64,000 nucleotides of DNA, taken from positions 21,826,501 to 21,890,500 of the forward strand of contig NC_079880.1 in assembly GCF_029227915.1 (NCBI RefSeq). Reading direction: 5' to 3'. This DNA is from Hydractinia symbiolongicarpus. Lineage: Eukaryota; Cnidaria; Hydrozoa; Anthoathecata; Hydractiniidae. A program made the position numbers and the translations under genes. Below the pieces are notes generated by a model. The model saw only the letters and a program-made list of their open reading frames with translations, was not told the DNA's origin and ran no database searches. Shown here piece after piece: positions 44,671-58,302 of the stretch (its first letter is position 1; every line of letters starts with the position of its first letter).

Positions 44671-47133
44671 ATACGGCTAGAGAACGTGACAGTAAGAGGC
44701 AAGAAAAGCTAATACAAAGCTTTAGCTGGCTGAATAATAGGTAGCTTAGCTAGCTAGCTAACTATAAAGTATAGTTGAATAAACATGTAAACAAATAGAA
44801 AAAATACCCGAAAGTAGTTTTAAATGAAGTTGCAATCTTGTTAGAATACAAATAGAAGTATCAGAAAGAAAAAATAAACCAGACAGTTAGGAAACTTTTG
44901 TTTCTCCAGCAATGAGTTGGTTCAATCTGCTTGCAAAATTTCGGACTGTAACGTAAAAATCGTTGCTAAGAAATATAAAGAGATTTAGCAAATTGTACAA
45001 GGACTATTCTTTCCCAAAACAATGACCAATTCAAGCAAGAACGATTTTTCTATTATAGTTTTGCTTTTGAGTTATTGTGCCGGTAAATAGCTGGATTTTT
45101 CCTGTTTCTGCGTCATTTTTGTCCTACAAGTTCCACATCAGCTCCCCGAGAGATGATTTAACATTAGTAAAATCCGTTACGCTTAATCCACACACGTGAC
45201 CCTTTGGGGCATGAACGTACTGTCTCATATTAGCAAATTCTCGTCAAAAAGCTTGAAAAAAGGAGTTCCTCGCGGTATAGTTTATTTTTTAAGGGAACTA
45301 CCAAATTGGAATCCTGCATTAGTAGAAATCAGCTGGACCTCGTCATTTTCTGTATCGCTCTGCTGCTGGTCTTAAAACAACAGCGTGGTTTGCTTCATTT
45401 TAAAATGTGTTTCGTTCCACACATTTGCCATTACAGATCATATAGATTGCTGGCGCAGTGCAAAGAGTGAGAGTGACTTGTAATGACAAACAATGGAATT
45501 GAAGTGATTTTTCTGGAACGTTAATTTCCTAGATTTCTGGGACCGCAAAGAAGGAAGTAAGCCAGAAAAATGTAATTTGAAGGCATTTCTTAACCAGAAA
45601 CAAAAATAGGATGAAAGTTAACTTTAAAACAAACGGAAAAGAGAGTTTGGCCAAAGAAATTTTGGTCCCAGAAAACCCGTATAAACCGAACGAAATATTA
45701 AAGGTGAAAAATGTTCCGATTTGAGTTTTTGGGAATCTTGCTTAGATTTTTTTTTTTTTTGAAGTCGCGGACTTAAAAAACTATCAAAAATAACAACTTT
45801 TAATAAATACTTTTAACAAATAACAGCGGCAGTGGTCTCAGAAAAGCAACTTGTAAGTGAGAAACGGTCCCAGTAAACTATTAAATGTGCAAACTTACTT
45901 ACTAGATGTAAAAGTTTGATTTTTCTTGCAAAATATTTATTTTCATAGAATCGCAAAAAAAAATTCCCGTAAAATGCAAATGTTTTGTGGTGAAGTAGCC
46001 AGGAGATGCAGCAGAATACTGAATATTGTTTTTTAATGGTTACTTCTATTGTACTTTGCTAACGTGATCATTATGAGGAAATCCTTTTTTTAATGTTTTG
46101 AGCAAGTATGGTCACAATCAGGGGCGGATCCATCGCTGGTGCCATGGTGCCATGGCACCAATTAAAATTTCCAAAGTGAACTCCTTATGGACAAAGAGAC
46201 CAATTATCTTTCATTAAATTATATGTTTAAAGGAGCAGTCTCATTAGCGGTATACACATTACTCGGTGTATATATATTTTTTACCATCACATAGTCCACG
46301 TTGCTCGTTGTTCCTTATTAAAATTTGCATTTTGTGTCGCAAAACAGCATTCAAGCTATGCACGAATTTGCAACGCTTCGATTCGACGCGCTTCTTTTAC
46401 ACATCTCCTGTACATGTGGAACGTTTCTTTTATTTTTACCTTAACGTTTCCTTGCCGTGGGACATAACTTATAAGCCAATGAAATTTGAGAACACCTCGC
46501 TGGTTTGCCGGCAAAATATAATTCGGCACCATATCCAATTACATTTAAGGAATCCTAATTAAATTTTATAATTGCTTTCTGTTTTAATGTCATACTTGAT
46601 TTTCGTTTTCTGGTTTGTAAGTATTTCGTTTTTAAATTCTGCTTCCTTTTTTTTGGAGTTTTAGGATAAATTTTCTGGCTGAAGTGAAAGGGCATCTTCC
46701 TTCCTTGACCCAATGATATTTCCACACAAATAATTATTGATACTCATGCAGTAGAAGGGAAAATCTAGTCTCTTCCCACAAAAAGATGGTCGCAAAGATT
46801 GATCAAGATGTTGAAAAAAGTGGAAAGTTTTCACTGGATAAATTCGAGGTACTTTAGCAAAAAGTAGTAAAATTTTGACATTTTTAATAGGGACTAAGCT
46901 TAAAATCTTCTTTGAGTTTTTTTTGACATCTTCCATACCGAACGGGATAGGCAATTTATTTGTTTTCGTTAGCTTTATAGGTTTTTAGTGATTATAGTTG
47001 TCAATTAAAATTGATTTCTGTTTTCAAAAAAAGTTTACTTCGCGTCACATTTACATTAAAAATTTGTTATGATTTTAAAACATACTGATTGGTTTAGGTT
47101 CTCAGGAAATCAAGGTGATTGGTTTAAAAAACA
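44671..47133. other. Intergenic, one palindrome, no supported gene
   Basis: Frames at 46,266-46,562 and 46,661-46,954 show no domain. At 46,123-46,162 CAGGGGCGGATCCA, a sequence like hAT terminal repeats, is followed by the perfect palindrome TGGTGCCATGGCACCA. No opposite end was found. Confidence 0.4.
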
Positions 47134-48060
47134 ATGCGAAGCGGATTTAACTGTGATTATTTGATAAACATTGGTGCTGTTTTTTTGTTAATTTCAATTT
47201 TGCATTTTTCGTATAAAAAATGCGGCAAACGCTTTCAGGTTACATTCATGTCTTTTTATTTTCTAGCTGCAACGGCAAAACTTAAGTACAGTGGTATTAA
47301 ATATCCATTTACTATATTCGACACTGAAGAAACTCAATTACGTCTAAGAATTTATGTAATATTTAAGGCGTAGTTGTAGTACTTAATATAAGTAAAAAAC
47401 AAGAAAATTTGGTTACTGTGGAAAGTTTATCATTTCTTGAACATGATAGTTTAGTAGGCTAATTTTGGAAAATTTGGTGTTTGTAATTTTTGTACAAAAT
47501 AAGTAAAATTTACGTCAACCAATCCATAACCCTCACTAAAACAATCATATTAGTGGATATTTTTCACACAAAGGTAGTTGTCCATCAGTCCGCCATGACA
47601 ATGGGTTTGCATTACATTTGTATTTTTATAATTTTGATCATTTATTGTTTTCTGGTAACCGTTATTATCATCCTATTACAAAATGGACTTCAAAGCGTGC
47701 GACAAAAAGAACAACTACAGATAGAATTAAGTTGCGGCAATAATATGTTGTTGATCACTCAATTGATTTATATTGTTCTATTGGATATACTCTGTATGAT
47801 TCAGGCATTTAAAGCCAGAACGCTACCATTTTCTTTTACTAAAACAAAGCTCATAATACACAGCACTTTTGGTAACGCTGTCATTTTTACCATGGTAACT
47901 CGGAAGTATACCAGAGATAGCAACAAAAGATGTTCTGTTTCGTGCGGCCATATTTTTATTCAATATTTGCACTTTAACCCTTACATTTGGTCCAAAATTT
48001 TTCATGATCATTTGCAGACCAAGAAAAAATAGTGTGCGTGTTTCAAAAGGAATTGTATAA
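47134..48060 (+). pseudogene. Class C GPCR 7TM region, degenerate
   Basis: Three frames in series resemble the seven-helix domain of metabotropic glutamate/GABA-B-like receptors. 47,134-47,373 gives CDYLINIGAVFLLISILHFS (a helix) and LRLRIYVIFK (compare the KxWRxxxIF end of TM3). 47,490-47,930 gives a long hydrophobic helix (YICIFIILIIYCFLVTVIII), then LITQLIYIVLLDILCMIQAF, KARTLPFSFTKTKLI and a further helix, matching the conserved xFKARKLPxxFxExKxI segment between TM5 and TM6. A one-base shift near 47,925 in an A-run then yields DVLFRAAIFLFNICTLTLTF, GPKFFMIICRPRKNS, matching the TM7 end (F.PKxyii..RPxKN). The large N-terminal ligand domain is not seen. Either a pseudogene or sequence errors in A-runs. 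Confidence 0.6.
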
Positions 48061-49876
48061 AAATACAAAAGAAAGAGTGGATATGAAAGTTCTCTCAAGA
48101 AAGACAACGTCCGCACGCACATAAGCACGCACGCAAATATCGCCGCAACCATTTGTTTCAGGGAAGCAATGCATTTAAATTTTTGGTATAATTTTTAAAT
48201 AATTTGTGTAAAAGTTAAATATATTAACTTTTGTCAGGATGACAGACATGCAATGGTTTTACCGTAAATATACTTGGATTTTTGAGCCCTATTAATATTG
48301 AGAATTCTGCATATTTCGTATTAGTAATTGCTTTAATTTAGGAAAATTTAGGAAATTGGTTAATCACATGTCAAAGCTTTTTTGATTACATTCTTTTGAT
48401 CAAAAAAGTTTATGTAATTTTTAAACATAATACTAACATAAGATATTAAATTTTGTCAATTACAAATATTATAGAAATGTCAATTAATTTCCAGTAATAG
48501 CCAATATCTAGGAGGTATGAGACCTAAAAAATGGCAGGCAGATAGCAACAAAGATTTATTTAAAAAACTACGGTTTGTAACTTGTGATTGCTCTACAAAA
48601 TTCTTTTTGTTTTATTCTGTATGGCGTTGACTAATGTAAACTTATGCAAGTATTAAATTTTATACGAGCGCAAAGTCAGAGGACGGTTACAGGTATCGAT
48701 ATAAAATTTATTCTTGCATGAATTTTCATGTGGCCTAATTATAGAAATCCAAAGAGAAATTACGATGACGTTACTATTCATATATACTAAGACGGAGCAT
48801 GTTTCGTGAGCAACCTTCAGAATGATCCTCTGACATGAAAGTAAAGAAGAGTTTTGTTTTTGATGTCGTCTTTTTTAAGATTTCGGATCGTATCCGAATT
48901 CTTATTGAAACTGGCCGATTTTCCTCCTTTTTCTTTTTTTCTTCGTCCGGTAATTTGATGAAACCGCCATCGATACCGTTTCCGTTGTTGGGGCAACGTC
49001 TTGTAATGACGTATAATGCAACCAATCAGGTTCGAGTATTTTTTGTGACAGAAAGGACCACCAATCAGGTTCAGGCCAGCTTGCTTTGCGTTGTAAAGTA
49101 ATAAAAGTATTAAATAACGTTACATTTACGGTAAAAAGGCTATTTCATTCATACGGGACGTTAGTAGATTGTATTGCTACTTTCTCTATTCTCTTCATGT
49201 GTTACCCCTTATCATAAAAGCAGAATGTGCTGACGTAAACATAAAGTTTGTTGTGTGGTAAAATCCATATAACAAAAAAAAATACATCAGAAGAATTTTG
49301 CATAACATACCGGAAACTGACACTAACAATCTCTAGGAAATCCTTGTAATCGGTAAAATATAATAATTTTCGTTAGGAATATCCTTAGGCTTTGAAATTT
49401 TATTAATCAGATTTCCCGATCTTTTCAAATTTGTAAAAGTTGGCTTTGCTGCAATTTTTGGCGTTTTTTATGTTAATTATGTAACAACCGGAATATATAT
49501 TACTGAAGTGTGTCAATTTTATTTTAATTTGGACAAGCCTATCAAAAGCTATAGATTGGGGGTCCGAATCCGCACTCTTGGTCATATTTTTGAAAGATTC
49601 CAGACCGCATAGGGTGAACACACATTTAAATTATAACAACGCTTAAAAAATATCAATGCTCAACAGTGTTTGTAAATAAAACACACACCAGTTTGCTTTT
49701 AAAATAATATATTTCAAGTCAGCATTATATACACTGCGAAAAAACGCATTTCAGAAAAATTCCTTTAGCACAATTTCTAGCTTCCATCTAAGATACAGAA
49801 GCAGTTTAACTTTAAATATCAATAAATATACATATATGTTATAAAGATAAGTATAATACAGTATTTTGAAATAAAT
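48061..49876. other. Intergenic, no supported gene
   Basis: Short frames on both strands near 48,774-49,101 overlap each other and lack motifs. The right end is the expected 3' UTR of the transporter gene. Confidence 0.4.
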
Positions 49877-52610
49877 TTAAGCCATCTCCATTTTTGCTTT
49901 TCTTTCTCTGAACTCCTGTTGCCTGATAACAGATTCCATCATTTTCCCTCCCAAATATGTGATGGTTCCATAAAATATAAAGCCGAAAACAATGATACCA
50001 ACAGATAAGCCTATAGTGACTGCATCCATCTTTACAATAGCAAATCCTGAGATTAACGCTGTTGTATCAGTGATGTAATTCAATGATGCTAATGCTTGTC
50101 GATGGAAATGAGTGCCAATAACTGAACCTAAATGTTAAGAACACGTAAGTTAAAAGATGCCTTTCGTAGTTATTAAAAAAGAAACATTTAAGTAACGCGG
50201 CTATAAACTTTTTTTTACATTATGAAATGTAGAGCTTTATAGAAACATCCAAAAATAATAAAAATAAAAACAAATTTATTTCACCTAGACAGTAACAACA
50301 TTGTTACAGCGCTTAGTTGATCCAAATTTCTATCCCTCTGTAGGGGCAATATTAAATGCAAGAAGTAGTACTTTACCTAAGGGTGCACCAATCACAACAA
50401 TAGGTATGCAGACTCCAAGATACTCCCAAGTGATTGGCTGAATTTCATTCATCATCACTAATCTCCAGTAGGATCCAAACACAGTATTGATAGCCATAAG
50501 AACAACTGAAGTAGGTGTGGCAGTTTTCTCACTTACACGGAAGTACAACGTCAGTATACTGAAACTGCAAATATCGATACCACTACCAGAAATACCAGAC
50601 AAAATACCTCCAACAAAACCTAAATGAAAGTGAAAGTTTGTTACTGTAAGTTCATGACAACTTAACACAATGTTTACAAATGTAAAAGAAAAAAAAAAGT
50701 GGTGAAGTATCAATTTTTATATATTTCATAGTTTTCTCTCTGCATTTAAGATGTAAGAAAAAACACCACAAAACCTTATAAGAAGTGTTTGTTTACCTGT
50801 TATAAGCAAGACTATCGCTTTCCAAACATTGAATTCTGGGATGGAGGTAAATGTCTTGCGTTTGTGGATTCGATTCAATAAAAACAATGCAAATGCAAAT
50901 GCAAAAAAGAGGGATACAAATCCCATCTTTTTGTGAGGTGGTGATAGTTCCTTATCGATAAATTCATATGCAATGAAACTGCCGAATACACCACCAGTAG
51001 AACAAAATATTAGAGAACGCCATTCTACGTGGACCTAAGGAACACAAAAATTTCATTAAAAATGCTTTAAAGTTATTTCAAATACATTCAATTCCCTCTA
51101 GGAAATATCCGAAATATTTTTCAAAATCTCTTTTGCAGGAATGGTGTCTATTTTATTCCCATAGCGCTCACGAGTATTTTAAATAATCAAAATACCAAAA
51201 ATGAAATAACAATACCTTCATCCAGAAGATTGTAAAAGCAGCTGCAGTCATTCCACAAGATTGAATTAAAAGTGAAAAGTCTCTCGCAACAACTGGTGCT
51301 ATCTTTAATGCTAGCGTCATGATGGGAAATGCTACAGAGCCGCCACCTTCACTCGTCATACCTAAATGGACGATTTTAAATAGTTTCAATTTGCCAATTC
51401 TAATAATTAAACTTCAAGAGAGACTTATACTTAATTATCTTTCTAACACCGGAAACCAAATTAATTTTTGATACGCAACTACAAGCTATTAATCGTGGAT
51501 AGCTAATTACCTAAGTTTGTTTCATATGAAATGTTAATTTTGTTTCCGTTGTTACAAGGTCTTTAAAAAATCAGCATGCTAGCTAATAACCTTACAATTT
51601 AACTCCACCAATTGTTAAAAATAAGTTTAATTCTTAATGATCGTGAACTGTTAATAACTTCTAAAGTTTTTTTCAATTAGTGTCACAGTACCATTTTTAG
51701 AGTTAGGAATTAAGGAAACCACAAAAAGTTTGTACTGCGCTCTCTTTCTTTTGGTATATCAACTGATCTCAATTAACAGTAGAACCACTTTAACAGATAA
51801 GCACCAGACTACTAAGAATGACTTGTGAGAATGAATGAAGTCGCGTTTTAATGTTTATTCATACAGACCTGCAATCATCGATCCAAAGATCATCATGATA
51901 CTAATTTCATAATGTTCTTTAAACAGGTACCACGTGTTAAACTTAATGAAATACGCCCACCATAACAGATGAAACACAAGAGCTGGGATAACCATTCCAA
52001 TAACGCGACGATATTTCACCATAATTTTTTCGTGCCATGGGGCGTCATGTCGCATGTTTGCAAGTTCGTTTTTATATTCTTCTGTTAAAGCTTGACCTAG
52101 AGTGATAACAAACAACATTTTTATTCAGACAACAAACTTACAATTATATATGTTAACATGTCTGACATGGAAAGCATAATATGTTTCGTTTATTTGTTGT
52201 GCTGTTTGATTTTTTGTTTGTTTGGTTTAATTTGTTATGGATATACTTATATATAGATATACTTTTTAGTTCATAACTTGATCATTTGGCTGACTGGTGG
52301 CCTTGTGGTAGAGCGTTAGCCTCCTGTACGGAAAGTCTTGTGTTCAAACCCCGACCGAGTCTTGCCTGTTTAACGCTCAGCCCGAGAAAAGGATTGTACA
52401 ATTCACAGACATTATCAAAACTATTTTTTTCTCACAGTTACCGACATTTTCTAAGACCGGAACAAAATTTTCAACTACAAGTTAATAACAATTAAAAAGG
52501 GTAGAAATTTACTTACCTTCCCAAAGGTATTTTTTAATGAACTCCATAAATGTTCTTCTTGTTTTCACTACCTTCTGAGTAGGAGCCGTGTCTACTTGTG
52601 ATTTTTCCAT
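49877..52610 (-). CDS. TauE/SafE-family membrane transporter, six exons
   Basis: Exons in order are 52,517-52,610, 51,869-52,096, 51,216-51,361, 50,797-51,034, 50,377-50,619 and 49,877-50,127. All have GT-AG boundaries with consistent phases and sum to 1,200 nt (399 residues plus stop). The protein starts MEKSQVDTAPTQKVV with a short polar N-terminus, then about ten hydrophobic helices. Two glycine-rich half-motifs typical of the family appear: GSMIAGMTSEGGGSVAFPI (exons 2-3) and GFVGGILSGISGSGIDIC (exon 5), as expected for the internal repeat of TauE/SafE proteins. These export or import sulfite, sulfonates or other small anions across the plasma membrane; the substrate here is unknown. The C-terminus is a charged tail (RQQEFRERKAKMEMA). 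Length is slightly above the usual bacterial 250-300 residues, as in animal homologues. This is the best-supported host gene in the window. Confidence 0.9.
52292..52400 (+). repeat. tRNA-derived SINE in transporter intron 1
   Basis: TGGCCTTGTGGTAGAGC is a good A box and GTTCAAACCCC a B box. GACTGGT and ACCGAGTC pair as an acceptor-like stem with one mismatch. It sits inside the first intron, in the sense opposite to the gene. Confidence 0.7.
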
Positions 52611-55600
52611 CTTGTTGTATTAACGTAAAATGTATGAATAACAAATATTTGGCGAACAGACAACTGCAATTGGTCTTAACCGGATGGTTAACCTGTTTAC
52701 AAACTGATTTATAAATTTTCCTGAGCTGAATTTATACCACTCCTTACAAAAATTAATTTAACCTTATAATTCCTTTATAATTATTATATCGCATCATTTT
52801 GTCAGCATGACACCGCAAAATTTATGAATAAGGAAACTCTTTCCCAGTAATTGTTTTCGCCATTTCCTTTCCACCAAACGGATGGCCTCTGGAAACCGTA
52901 ATTAAATGGTGTATTAAAGACAGTGAATTAATTTTGCTTCACAAAAGATTGTTTTTCTTTCCTGCTTCTAATTAGTTCATTTATAGGTGTATTAAAATTT
53001 ATTAAAACTTCTGACGTCGGGTATGTGTCAACTAAAAGAAAGAGAATAAGGTCGGCTTTGGTATGGCGATGCTTCAAAGTTTTGCGTGAAATTTGGCGCC
53101 ACATAAATTGTACTCATTGACAACTTTTTATTTTTATTTTGACATTTGTTTTGTGACAGTTCGAACGCTCTCTGTGTTTTCCACCAATACAACGAATAAA
53201 ACAAAATCATGTTTAACTTCATGTTGATGCTTTTAACGGTTTATTCTAAGATTGGGAGAAAATGTTTACTGTTTTTTTAAAGGAGGTAAAGTAAAGCAAA
53301 ACGAGTTCCTTTAATGTTAGTTCAGAAACAAAAGTAGTATAATTGTCTTTTGATTTTCATTAAAATGTCGAAGTTGATTACAGTTGAGTTCCGCTATCTC
53401 AGACTCTCAATAAAGAGGAAAAAAGTTCGAGATTTTTAAGACAAGAAAAAAATTTAAGATTGCGGATTATTAAGTTGTGGTAACTCAGAACAAATGAACG
53501 TCAGAAGAATGCAATCATATCTTAAAAGATAAAAAACACTCAAATAAAATCGCAAATTCGAAAATTCGAATACTGTTTGACCACACATACGAAAACAAGA
53601 AGCAATACTTTCTATGCGCTTTATTTTCGGGAAAAATCGAGAAAACGACTGTAATTCGTCGCTAGTGGCCAAAATTTAGTTTGAATTTTAGTTAGCGAGA
53701 CTGCAAATGCTAGGAACAAAGGTTTTTGTTAGATGATCGAACTTCAGCGCTATATCGAACGTGATCGAGATAAAGAGACTCAACTGCGTATTTGTCGAAA
53801 GTTTCGAAATAGCGTGCAAAGTTACCAAAAAATGCCATTAACATAATATATGATTAATTTAAAAAGCTGTTTAAGGATTATTACAGGAAGCCTTAATGAC
53901 AAACACAGAGCGAAAGAGTTCGCATGAATAGCCTATTGAAATGTATTTTGTAGAAATAAACTTTCGCTATTAAGCCAGCTCGGATTTTTTGCTAGGCCTC
54001 ACTTTCGAGATTTTAAAGAAGTTACTTTCATTAAAATACATAACTGAGCAGCCACAATAGGCATGCAGGACTTAGGATTTCCTAACTTTACAAGGTGAAC
54101 CTAAACTTTATCACAATGAAACTTAGTTGTTATTGTCCATCATTATTGTAACCAAGTGTGGACAACATAATATAACAGCGTTTTTTGTCTGACCTACGTA
54201 AAACTACCAATTTGTCTCAAGCTGTATTTAAATCAAGTACGCGATTCATTCATTTCTATTTTCAGAAACACCAGTTTGCACGTTTGTATGTACGAACGGT
54301 AGATATGATGAGTAGCTATTAAAATTAAGAACTTTAAATTAACATGAGATAGTTTCTGTAAATACTCATGTGAAACCCTTTTACTTGTGTGATCTGAAGT
54401 TGCATTGTTTGTGGACCATGTTTGTGTTAAAATATAGCCAATAGTTCAGCTTTGTTGCTGGTTTAATTGGCACTCGCCACGCAAGAATATCGTATTAACG
54501 TTATAATTAAATACTTTTTATAAACAAGCATCTGAAACAGACAGTTTCCAATAACATTCGAAGTTACATGTAGCTAATAATTCCGCTTCGTACTCTCTCA
54601 TTGGCATTACTTTCGTAAAAGCTTTATGGAAATAACTTACATAGTTATTCTATTATTTATAATCAAATTTTCAATCCTCAATGTTTGTAGCGTGGATTGA
54701 AAATTGAGTTCCCAAAAGAACGCAAATTTCGACTTACTAGCAATGTTTGGAGCAAATTCGGGTACCACGTTAAAAAAAGTCAAAACAAGTCGAATCAATT
54801 TTTTTTTAAATCTATAAAACTTATCCACTGCTTAGGCAACTCTTTTTTATCAACATAACCTTCATCACATGAATAATTACTTTCATTCTAGGTACTCAAT
54901 GGTAATTTTAAAGATAATTGAGAAGGCTAAACTCAACCTAAACTCGTGTAAGAAAAGCACTCGTGGCATGCATTAATTTATGCCTGCCTCTTTGCATTAA
55001 AAACAAACAAATTAAAGTTAAAACAGGAATCCAATTAAAACAGCTGCTGTGCAATCACTTCGCAACGTCGTCACGATTCGTTTCGTTTCGATTTGAATAA
55101 CTTGTGTTATACGGTTAGGACACTTGGAGTATCGTATGAAATTTAAAATGCTTACTACTATAATTTACCGTTCATTGAGTTGAACTGGCAAACGCTGGCC
55201 GCCAACAGGATGCAGTAATATGGATGAATTACTGCTAAAAGCAATTAACTCATTTTAGTCTTTCCTTTTCTCTGTAAATATGTACAATTCTTAACCTCGC
55301 CGGTGGATGTCCGTGTTGGTGAAGGTTAAAGAGCATACTGGTGGCCTCGCATCTCCACAAAGTATTCATTTACAGACTAGAATAAAGGATATCTGAGGTC
55401 ATTCTTTATTTTTAGAGACTCCGTGTTTTGGGGTTTTTTTTTGCACCTACGTCATGCGCATTTTTAAAGGCATGTTTTTATTGATGATGAGAAACAGCAG
55501 CAAGCTACAAGCTGCAATGATATTGCTTGTTTTAAGACGAGTAGTGAAATTTTCAGTGCGCATGAAAAAAAGAATATTTACGTTGGTATTCAGTTCCGCT

Positions 55601-58170
55601 ACTCCACTCACCTCTTATCCCCCCCAGCTAAATACAGCTATGTTTACCGCAAGTTAAAGAAGAAAAAAACACATTGCAACATTTACGGCCGTCACGAAAG
55701 AACTGTTGGTTTTGACCTTTGTTTTGGAAGCATTGTAAATGTGAAAAATGAAAACTGTGTTCTAAACTGAGTGTTTCTTAATCTGAAACTGGTCAAATTT
55801 TTTATTCAGAATAAAATTTATTTGTTTACTCTTGGGTAAACTTGCCACAAGCAAGCGCTCCTACTTGAACAAATGGATACTTATTTAGATAACTGAGTCT
55901 ATTTAAAACAATTACCGTAGCTCAAGCTTTAAGTTAATGCAAAAAAACTAGGTTATTCTTTATGCTTTTATAAAGCTAAGCTAATAGTCCAGTCAAACCT
56001 AAAGTTAAAACATGTTTTAATTTGTTTTTATAAAACCATGTTTTATTTATACCCGTTCATACCAAAGTAAAGCATGCTTTAATGAAGCCAATTATAATAA
56101 ACCTATTTTTAATAAAACGACCTGTAGAGGTTGTTTTATTCGTGTTTTATCGAAAATCATGTTTAAACGTAAACAAAAATCGCGGATCACTGGCGTGCTC
56201 TTGCAGCAGGAGAAAGTTGTTCTTAACGTTAGAAGATAAGTGGACATATTAATATAATCAACTCATATTCGGATCAATTTTTTATTCAGAAGATGTATAT
56301 TTGGTGTATTTTACGTTAGTCGAACTATTATAGTGTTATGCACATCAGGAGCAGTAGCTAGCTGCACACTCATGTTGAAAAAGAATTGCTAAACGCAATA
56401 TGCAAAGTAAAGTATTAAGCTAAATGCGAAGTTTTAAAAGTGTTATTGTAATATGCTTGCAAACTTTCAGTAAAATTAATTTTCAAAAAAACATAATTTT
56501 GGTGTAGCTCACCTAGCTATCAGATATATTATTTATAAACTTTATTCATGGCTCTGACCAGAGAATATATCTTGTTCCCTTCAAAGAAGCTTCAAGTCAG
56601 AATTTTGAGCATACCAAATTCTTCAATGTGGCAAGCGAGTTTTAAACTTTAGGTGTGAATGGTACAAGTAAAAACCAAGTTTGAATTAAAATAAGTTTAA
56701 GTAAAACCAGTTTAAATTAAACTAGTTTTGTTACGTGTGTAAGAGTGTAAGAGTAACGATTTTTTATCAAAATGCCCAATTTTGAATGTTAAATAAAAAA
56801 TATATTCATAGTAAAAATGAAGAAACCGAATAAATGTTTTGGAATATTTGCGTACATACTTCAAGAATTCCCAAAGAAAGAGATAATGACGTAAAGAAAC
56901 AAAAGTTTAGAAAGAATATCTGAAAAGCCATATTATAATTGCCATGGAGCCAGTCACCTTTTTTGCACTTTGGCAAACAGAACAAATTTTAACCCTATAT
57001 CACTTCCCATGGTTCATGTGAAAACACCACGCTGTTTGTTTCTAAGGATACTCCACCTTTAAGGAAACAACTACAGAGACATCCGCAAGTGGTAATTTTA
57101 TTGTTCACGTGAGATGTTAATAATGAGGCTACGAAGATGTAGCGCGGATATCAATGTTGATCTTCCTCTGAAAATACTATTGCCACGTACCTGTATGGGG
57201 GTAAAAACATTTTTACAACTTTAAGAAGAACTGTCAATTGTTAGTGGAAAGATAATAAGTTAAATCTCCGTTCGATATTAGTATTTAGGAATCAAGGGTG
57301 GTTGCTTAGATTTCATTCTTAACACAAAATTACTACTGCGTAAAAAATGACTTATATCTTAATCAAGCGACGTAGTTATTCTAAGTGAAAAATGTTAGAA
57401 ATAAGCGACGTAAATAAATAAAAAAATTGACACAAATGGAACCAGAAAAACCTTATGTTTTCAATATTTCAATGTTTTAACTGTTACAACATTTTTCTTT
57501 TTGTTATTTACGCCACATAGATTTTAGTAACCTTTTTTTGCAAATCGTTTTTAGTAAAAGCTAACATCGAATCAAAACGTTTTTTCCACTTGTGTTGAAA
57601 CAAGTAGGTAGCACGCAAAATCTTAATCTTAGGTAACAAAAATAATCGCGCATGACGTTTGATTCTGTGTTGAGAACAATGGGCATGCGCGCTCATTCGT
57701 GTAGGTAGAATAACTAAGTAAAAGAAAGACATTTATATATTCGCTTATAGATCGGTTGCGTTTTGATCTTGCGCTTCCAAATAATATATACGACTTTTAA
57801 CAATAGCCTTCTTTCCCTATAGCACTTAATAATTGCAGGAAGAGAAATTCTCAGTAAAAACTGACTTTTTTGCAGTAAATACATTTGAAGACGGGGTATA
57901 ATTTTTCATTAGTATTTTTTTTATTAGTTCTTAATTTTTTTAATACCTCTCACATTTTCACCTCTCACATTCATCCTTCTGTGATGTCGTTGCATTGTCA
58001 ACATTTTTTCTATTTTCTGTTTCTAATTTCGGTTTGTTCTTTTTTTTAATTTTTCAAACTTATCCAATAAATTAATATTTATGAATTGTTTATTATGTTT
58101 TTAATTTTAATATACATTTCTAGTTTAGGTAGAAGATCCATTTGTAGTATAATTGTAGAGAAATAAATAA
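52611..58170. other. Long non-coding stretch, no supported gene
   Basis: AT-rich. Frames of 60-75 codons occur on both strands without motifs. At 55,985-56,175 and 56,640-56,735 there are repeated words of the form AAACATGTTTTA / AAACTAGTTTT, with GTTCATACCAAAG opposed to GTGAATGGTACAAG, which might be ends of a small inverted-repeat element. Confidence 0.4.
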
Positions 58171-58302
58171 CTAGTCGTTAGCCCGTGGAAAAATCCACGG
58201 GTTGGCCCGTCCTTTCTATAATGCATTGCGTGCATCTCTCTACTTGCGCAGCTAAGTTACTATTTTGCGTGACAGACAGACAGACGTATACGGGCATTAT
58301 AA
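58171..58302 (-). mobile_element. Short Helitron-like element, copy 3
   Basis: About 132 bp. On the minus strand it begins TTATAATGCCCGTATACG and ends with a perfect 8-bp-stem hairpin CCGTGGATTTTTCCACGG, then GCTAACGACTAG followed by T. A GTCT tetranucleotide run follows the 5' end. Shares both ends with 62,113-62,227. Confidence 0.65.

Noticed and set aside
52292-52361. Functional tRNA gene
   Set aside because: The anticodon region does not form a proper stem, and the sequence continues into a typical SINE body.
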